A stretch of 64,000 nt of DNA from Dryomyza anilis (taxonomy: Eukaryota; Arthropoda; Insecta; Diptera; Dryomyzidae): positions 18,209,529-18,273,528 of the forward strand of contig OX638132.1 of assembly GCA_951804985.1 (NCBI GenBank), in the 5' to 3' direction. Shown here piece by piece: positions 57,103-64,000 of this stretch (position 1 is the stretch's first letter; each line of letters begins with the position of its first letter). The notes below the pieces were generated by a model. The model was not told where the DNA came from and did no database searches. It saw only the letters and a program-made list of their open reading frames with translations. Made by a program: the position numbers and the translations under genes.

Positions 57103-59774
57103 CCCTAACGAAAGTTTTATTTTGTATGCAAAAAATAAGAAATGTAATATTTTACTATTTTTTAAAAATGTAAACAAATTATTATTGAATTATTTGTTGA
57201 AATTGAATTATTCAGTGCTACATAAAAAACGAATTTTTATTAATATTTTACCATATTTTTCAATAATATCTTTCAATAATATTTGGCACATGAGAAGTGT
57301 TTGACATATTCATTTTATAAATAATTATTTTTCTGTAAAACAAACTTCGGATCAAATATAAATTTAATTATGAGTAAAAGGCTAAGTAAAAATTTCCATT
57401 TCGACAAATATCAATAAGTCATGTCAAATAGTAATTGTCACATAATATATGAGTGTTTTTGTATTCAATTATTTGTAAATTTCATTATGCAAATAGGCTT
57501 TGCTCTATTTTCATTTCGTTATTTTAAATGTTTCTCAAATGTTTCTCATTTTAATCGATTTAAAATGAAATATCAAAAATTAGTAATAATTTCAATTTGT
57601 CATTAAATTGAGTTAAGAACTACAGTTAGAAGAATTGAACATGAAATTGAAACTAAAATATAATTGTCAATTAAAACTAAACAATGTTATTCGTGTGCAA
57701 TTTTATTATATATAAGCTTAATAAAATATATGATTATGTTTCAAAATTTTGTTCAGGAACAAATATAAAATGAAATTAATTTAAATAAAACTATGCTTGC
57801 AATGTCTTGCGTTCCGTAAGTTTTACTTAAGTATATTCGTATACAAACATATTGTAATTCTGAGCTCATGTTAATATAATTATGTTCATTTTTTTTGTAA
57901 ATATTTTTACGAATTTTTAACAAAAAAAATTGTTTAAAAAAAAAAATATTATTAAAAAAAACATAATCCGATAAAAATTCTTATTTAAAAAAAAAAAAAT
58001 TGTACAAACATTTTTTTTCATATTTTTGTGAAAACCGAAAAAAAAAATTTCGGAATTTTTTTTTTTTTGGTAATAAATATATAGAATTAAAAAAAAGTTT
58101 TTTTTTCAATATAGATTTTTATTAATAAATAATTACATTACAAACATTTTACTAATTTATGCATGTCGATCAAGCATTATATAAGGAATAACATACAAGA
58201 ACTACTTGAGAACTGAAAAGTAGGGCAAAAAAAGAACGAAAAATAAATATTCTTCAGTATAATATACATATGTGTTATTTTTTATGTATTTGTTCATTAA
58301 TATGATGAAACGTAAATTTCACATCTATTTCATCATATTGAAGAACACTTTTTCGACAGTTAATAAGCGTTCATTATATTTATGACGCACTCTTCAATAC
58401 AATGAATCATGGTTTGAAGACCAGAATTCATCAATGTGATGTACATTTTTTCTGTATATGCATGTGGGCTGTAAATAATTTTTACGAAAATTAATATGTC
58501 GATTTTTGTACACCCAGAAAAAAATACTATATAAATAATAGTTTTTTACTATTAAAAATAGTCAATAGGATAAATTATTATTTTAATCGGAAAATACCAT
58601 TAAATACTAGAAAATACCATGACATTGCCATTGAGTTAATATGAAAATATTTATTTTTTCTATACTATTAAATCAATATTTGTCCCATTGACCAATTTTA
58701 AAGGGATTTGAGGGAATTTATTTTTTGGTGTATGCAGCAGTTATGTTGCAGTAAACTAAAAAAAAATTTCAAGAATTATCATATATATTTTATATAGTTA
58801 CTTTCGTTTATTTTGAATATTAACCTGAAATCGTGTGGTTTGCTGTCATTGCCAATGTCTGACAGACTTTTGAAAACATATCACAATCGCATATCATCAG
58901 CCAGAAAATCCATTTGTGCACTTTTCAGAATAAATAAAAGTTTCCCAAGAAGTCAGTCTTATTGCTCATGCATTGTGCAAAAGCAGCAACATTAATATCA
59001 ACTGACAGACATCGATGTGTGTGTCTGTCGAATATGCTATTGAAGGTCGTCCTTAACGAATGTCGATGTCTGCATTGAATCGGACGCATTTGATTTAAAA
59101 AAAAATCATAAGAAACATTATTTTTTTCTTTTTTTGTTGCTTAATAATTTATAAATATTAAAGAGCTGTAACTATTAGTAATTTAAAGATTTTTAAAAAT
59201 ATTTAAAAAAAAATATATATTTTTGCTTTAAAAAAAGAAATGCTGATTTGTTGCTACAGATACAGTTCAAAATTTGTTTAACACGTTGTTCCGACACTGC
59301 CGGTTGTGTAGTTTTCTTTTTTCCTTTTTTCGATTGTACATGTTGTTGTAAAGTACACTTCAGGGAGCTCTGTGTGAAAACAGTGAACTTAGTGCTATGA
59401 TGCTGTTTAGCTGGTCGACTGCGCTTGCGCCTTAATGCTTTTCCCCAAGGAGTGATTGGCAGTAAAAATACAACAGCAGCAACATTTTTCATTGCTGCCT
59501 GGTTTTAGCTGTTGCTGTTTTTTGTTGTACGTAATTGTTGTTGTTGTTTTAGCTTATAATGAAATTCTGTTAAAATTTTAAAAACATAATGACTACGTGA
59601 TGGCGAATTCATGTTTTAATGTATGTCTTTAATGTATGTAAATCGAGACAGAATGACGAGACAGCATTGAAACGGTTTTTTTTTTGTTTTGTTTGAGTAG
59701 ATGTCGAAAGAAAGGAATGGTTCAAATTTTCCTGTAAATTAAATTATATTGCAAAGTGTTTTTAGGATTTTCCA
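57103..59774. other. AT-rich DNA with one possible MITE, no gene
   Basis: 58511-58735 starts TACACCCAGAAAAAAATACT and ends in TTTATTTTTTGGTGTA with weak internal inversion, possibly a short MITE. A 99-codon minus frame at 59193-59492 is Lys/Gln-rich with no domain and is not called. 58270-58460 has CATCATATTGAAG words like the element at 43417. Confidence 0.45.
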
Positions 59775-62700
59775 TATTTTTCAATATTTTTTCAATATTT
59801 TTTAATATTTTTTAATATTTTTCAATATTTTTCAATATTTTTCAATATTTTTCAATATTTTTCAATATTTTTCAATATTTTTCAATATTTTTCAATATTT
59901 ATTAATATTTTTTTCAATTTTTTTCAATATTTTCAATATTTTCAATATTTTCAATATTTTCAATATTTTCAATATTTTCAATATTTTCAATATTTTCAAT
60001 ATTTTCAATATTTTCAATATTTTCAATATTTTTCAAAATCTTTTCAATATTTTTTACATATTTTTCAATATTTTTCAATATTTTTCAATATTTTTCAATA
60101 ACTTTCAATAATGTTCAATATGTTTCAATATTTTTCAATATTTTTCAATACTTTTCAATATTTTTCAATACTTTTCAATAATTTTCAAAATTTTTCAAAA
60201 TTTTAATTTCAAATTTTTCAATATTTTCAAGAATTTCAACATTTTTAAATATTTTCAATATTTTTCAATATTTCTCAATAAATTTCAATACATTTCAATA
60301 TATTTCAATTTATTTCAATATATTTCAATATATTTCAATTTATTTCAATATATTTCAATATATTTCAATATATTTCAATATATTTCAATATATTTCAATA
60401 TATTTCAATATATTTCAATATATTTCAATATATTTCAATATATTTCAATATATTTCAATATATTTCAATATATTTCAATATATTTCAATATATTTCAATA
60501 TATTTCAATATATTTCAATATATTTCAATATATTTCAATATATTTCAATATATTTCAATATATTTCAATATATTTCAATATATTTCAATATATTTCAATA
60601 TATTTCAATATATTTCAATATATTTCAATATATTTCAATATATTTCAATATATTTCAATATATTTCAATATATTTCAATATATTTCAATATATTTCAATA
60701 TATTTCAATATATTTCAATATATTTCAATATATTTCAATATATTTCAATATATTTCAATATATTTCAATATATTTCAATATATTTCAGTATATTTCAATA
60801 TATTTCAATATATTTCAATATATTTCAGTATATTTCAATATTTTTCAATATGTTTCAATATGTTTCACTATTTTTCAATATTTTTCAATATTTCAATATT
60901 TTTCAATATTTCAATATTTTTCAATATTTCAATATTTTTTAATATTTCAATATTTTTCAATATTTCAATATTTTTCAAAATTTCAATATTTTTCAATATT
61001 TCAATATTTTTCAATATTTCAATATTTTTCAATATTTCAATATTTTTCAATATTTCAACATTTTTCAATATTTCAATATTTCAATATTTTTCAATATTTT
61101 GCATTATTTTTCAATATTTTTCGATATTTATTAATATTTTTTTCAATTTTTTCAATATTTTCAATATTTTCAACATTTTCAATATTTTCAATATTTTCAA
61201 CATTTTCAATATTTTCAATATTTTCAATATTTTCAATATTTTCAATATTTTCAATATTTTCAATATTTTCAATATTTTCAATATTTTCAATATTTTCAAT
61301 ATTTTCAATATTTTCAATATTTTCAATATTTTCAATATTTTCAATATTTTCAATATTTTCAATATTTTCAACATTTTCAATATTTTCAATATTTTCAATA
61401 TTTTCAATATTTTCAATATTTTCAACATTTTCAATATTTTCAATATTTTCAATATTTTCAATATTTTCAATATTTTCAATATTTTCAATATTTTCAATAT
61501 TTTCAATATTTTCAATATTTTCAATATTTTCAATATTTTCAATATTTTCAATATTTTCAATATTTTCAATATTTTCAATATTTTCAATATTTTCAATATT
61601 TTTAATATTTTCAATATTTTCAATATTTTCAATATTTTCAATATTTTCAATATTTTCAATATTTTCAATATTTTCAATATTTTCAATATTTTCAATATTT
61701 TCAATATTTTCAATATTTTCAATATTTTCAATAATTTCAATATTTTCAATATTTTCAATATTTTCCATATTTCCAATATTTTTCAAAATCTTTTACATAT
61801 TTTTCAATATTTTTCTGTATTTTTCAATATTTTTCAATATTTTTCAATATTTTTCAATATTTTTCAATATTTTTCAATATTTTTCAATATTTTTCAATAT
61901 TTTTCAATTTTTCAATATTTTTCAATATTTTTCAATATTTTTCAATATTTTTCAATATTTTTCAATGTTTTTCAATATATTTCAATATTTTTCAATATAT
62001 TTCAATATTTTTAATTTTTTTTCAATATTTCAATATATTTCAAAATTAATTTTTTTTTCAATATTTCAATATTTTTCAAAATTAAATTTTTTTTCAATAT
62101 TTTAATATTTTTCAATATTTTAATATTTTTCAATATTTCAATATTTTTCAATATTTCAATATTTTTCAATATTTCAATATTTTTCAATATTTCAATATTT
62201 TTCAATATTTCAATATTTTTCAATATTTCAATATTTTTCAATATTTCAATATTTTTCAATATTTCAATATTTTTCAATATTTCAATATTTTTCAATATTT
62301 CAATATTTTTCAATATTTCAATATTTTTCAATTTTTTTCGATATTTATTAATATTTTTTTCAATATTTTTTACATTTTTTCAATATTTTGAATATTTTCA
62401 ATATTTTCAATATTTTCAATATTTTCAATATTTTCAATATTTTCAATATTTTCAATATTTTCAATATTTTCAATATTTTCAATAATTTCAATATTTTCCA
62501 TATTTCCAATATTTTTCAAAATCTTTTACATATTTTTCAATATTTTTCTGTATTTTTCAATATTTTTCAATATTTTTCAATATTTTTCAATATTTTTCAA
62601 TATTTTTCAATATTTTTCAATATTTTTCAATTTTTCAATATTTTTCAATATTTTTCAATATATTTCAATATTTTTCAATATTTTTCAATGTTTTTCAATA

Positions 62701-63478
62701 TATTTCAATATTTTTCAATATATTTCAATATTTTTAATTTTTTTTCAATATTTCAATATATTTCAAAATTAAATTTTTTTTCAATATTTCAATATTTTTC
62801 AAAATTAAATTTTTTTTCAATATTTTAATATTTTTCAATATTTTAATATTTTTCAATATTTCAATATTTTTCAATATTTCAATATTTTTCAATATTTCAA
62901 TATTTTTCAATATTTCAATATTTTTCAATATTTCAATATTTTTCAATATTTCAATATTTTTCAAAATTAATTTTTTTTTCAATATTTCAATATTTTTTCA
63001 ATATTTTAATATTTTTCAATATTTCAATATTTTTCAATATTTCAATATTTTTCAATATTTCAATATTTTTCAATATTTCAATATTTTTCAATATTTCAAT
63101 ATTTTTCAATATTTCAATATTTTTCAATTTTTTTCGATATTTATTAATATTTTTTTCAATATTTTTTACATTTTTTCAATATTTTGAATATTTTCAATAT
63201 TTTCAATATTTTCAATATTTTCAATATTTTCAATATTTTCAATATTTTCAATATTTTCAATATTTTCAATATTTTCAATATTTTCAATATTTTCAATATT
63301 TTCAATATTTTCAATATTTTCAATATTTTCAATATTTTCAATATTTTCAATATTTTTAATGTTTTCAATATTTTCAATATTTTCAATATATTCCATATTT
63401 TCAATATTTTTAATATTTTCAATATTTTCCATATTTTCAATATTTTCCATCTTTTCAATATTTTTAATATTTTCAATA
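59775..63478 (+). repeat. Nested satellite of 9, 10 and 18 bp units with higher-order period
   Basis: Blocks of three related short units alternate. 9 bp TATTTTCAA: 59931-60030, 61160-61765, 62390-62490, 63185-63475. 10 bp TTTTTCAATA or TATTTCAATA: 59780-59900, 60060-60180, 60290-60845, 61790-61990, 62530-62740. 18 bp TTTTTCAATATTTCAATA: 60866-61080, 62030-62335, 62745-63130. A rare marker with ATTTATTAATATTTTTTTC lies at 59893-59911, ~61123, ~62341 and ~63137, so the pattern repeats at about 1.22, 1.22 and 0.80 kb; a second marker (CAAAATCTTTTACATATTTT) is at ~61784 and ~62516. Frames reading NIF, KIL or ENI repeats are not genes. Confidence 0.93.
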
Positions 63479-64000
63479 ATTATTTTGCTTTAATATTCGA
63501 TTACCTTGATAGAAACCTAATGAAGTTTTTTTTTTACAGTGACGTGTTTCAAAAATCGTGCTATTTATAAATATTCCATCCAGTAATGAATGGCAGAGCT
63601 AAATACGATAGGCTATCGTGAGGCAAAAACAATTTAGAATTAATTTCTTAAACATTTCGTAAGAGATGAAGAAAAACGTATTTCATAATCAACATTTAAG
63701 AGTACTTAATCCCTTTTATAAATCGTTTCGAGAATATCAAAATTTGGGACGAAGTTTGTAGCTATCAGAAATACTTTTTGTATAGTACGAAGTATTATTG
63801 CATATGTTTCTTTTTCACAATCAAGTATTTAGTACAATTGTAGAAATAGAAACATATTTTGTACATGAGGTCATATAAACGCTATTTCTCAGAATCGTAT
63901 ATAAAAAAACCATTCAGAAATCTGTTATAGCGACATCGCAACAAAGTGCTGTATTTAAAACCATACAAAGTAAACAATGAAGTTGAGACAATTATGCCGT
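63479..64000. other. Non-coding DNA at the right edge
   Basis: No frame, RNA or repeat recognised after the satellite ends. Confidence 0.45.

Noticed and set aside
59193..59492. 99-codon minus frame, Lys/Gln-rich
   Set aside because: Low-complexity ends and no domain; TTGTTG-rich neighbourhood explains the openness.
60860..63570. Long frames encoding NIF, KIL, ENI or similar repeats on both strands
   Set aside because: All come from the TTTCAATA satellite; both strands and several frames are open at once, which is a composition effect.

Overview
The window looks like gene-poor, AT-rich intergenic or intronic DNA from a higher fly (Brachycera; a calyptrate or tephritid-like species is plausible, the exact species cannot be told). 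The reasons are the TATA plus TCAGT-type initiator promoter, GT-AG introns, a DD41D rosa-type mariner, RTE-like and tRNA-SINE retroposons, a dipteran dispersed repeat with a TGATCAGCATCA core, and very many MITEs and satellites. There is no sign of bacterial organisation.

Only two places carry credible intact genes. (1) At the left edge (1-1890) three small eukaryotic-style genes lie close together: a minus-strand protein with three C2H2-type fingers followed by an N-terminal segment that I associate with protein-primed PolB (Polinton/adintovirus-like) elements and that runs off the window, a divergent two-exon C2H2 protein, and a convergent 103-residue protein whose first coding exon is just the ATG. 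I read this as part of a virus-like mobile element; the family call is inference. (2) A 459-residue secreted protein of unknown function (28064-29443, minus strand) has its own TATA box and initiator.

The rest is mobile and repetitive DNA. Transposons: a decayed RTE-like LINE (19360-22078), a DD41D mariner with an internal deletion (41257-42135) plus a MITE and a solo end of the same family, a frameshifted Tc1-like element (50913-52199), three copies of a 432-461 bp MITE with TCCCTAGTAGAAATTT ends, several fold-back MITEs, two tRNA-derived SINEs, and a probable solo LTR with promoter and heat-shock element (56528-57102). Tandem repeats: a 402 bp triplicate (4945-6107), an approximately 320-326 bp palindromic satellite (7938-10440), about 220 uniform copies of a heptamer (15788-17337), a GATA array (38574-39177), TA, T/G-rich and CTTGCT tracts, and a 3.7 kb nested satellite of 9, 10 and 18 bp units with a higher-order period (59775-63478).

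These parts are linked. The palindromic satellite is the amplified interior of a fold-back element whose single-copy form sits at 53348-54226. The GATA array grows out of the 3' end of a retroposon that also occurs at 56271-56425. The 402 bp repeat contains about 100 bp of the fold-back unit joined to unrelated DNA. Long stretches between these features show nothing I can support as a gene.
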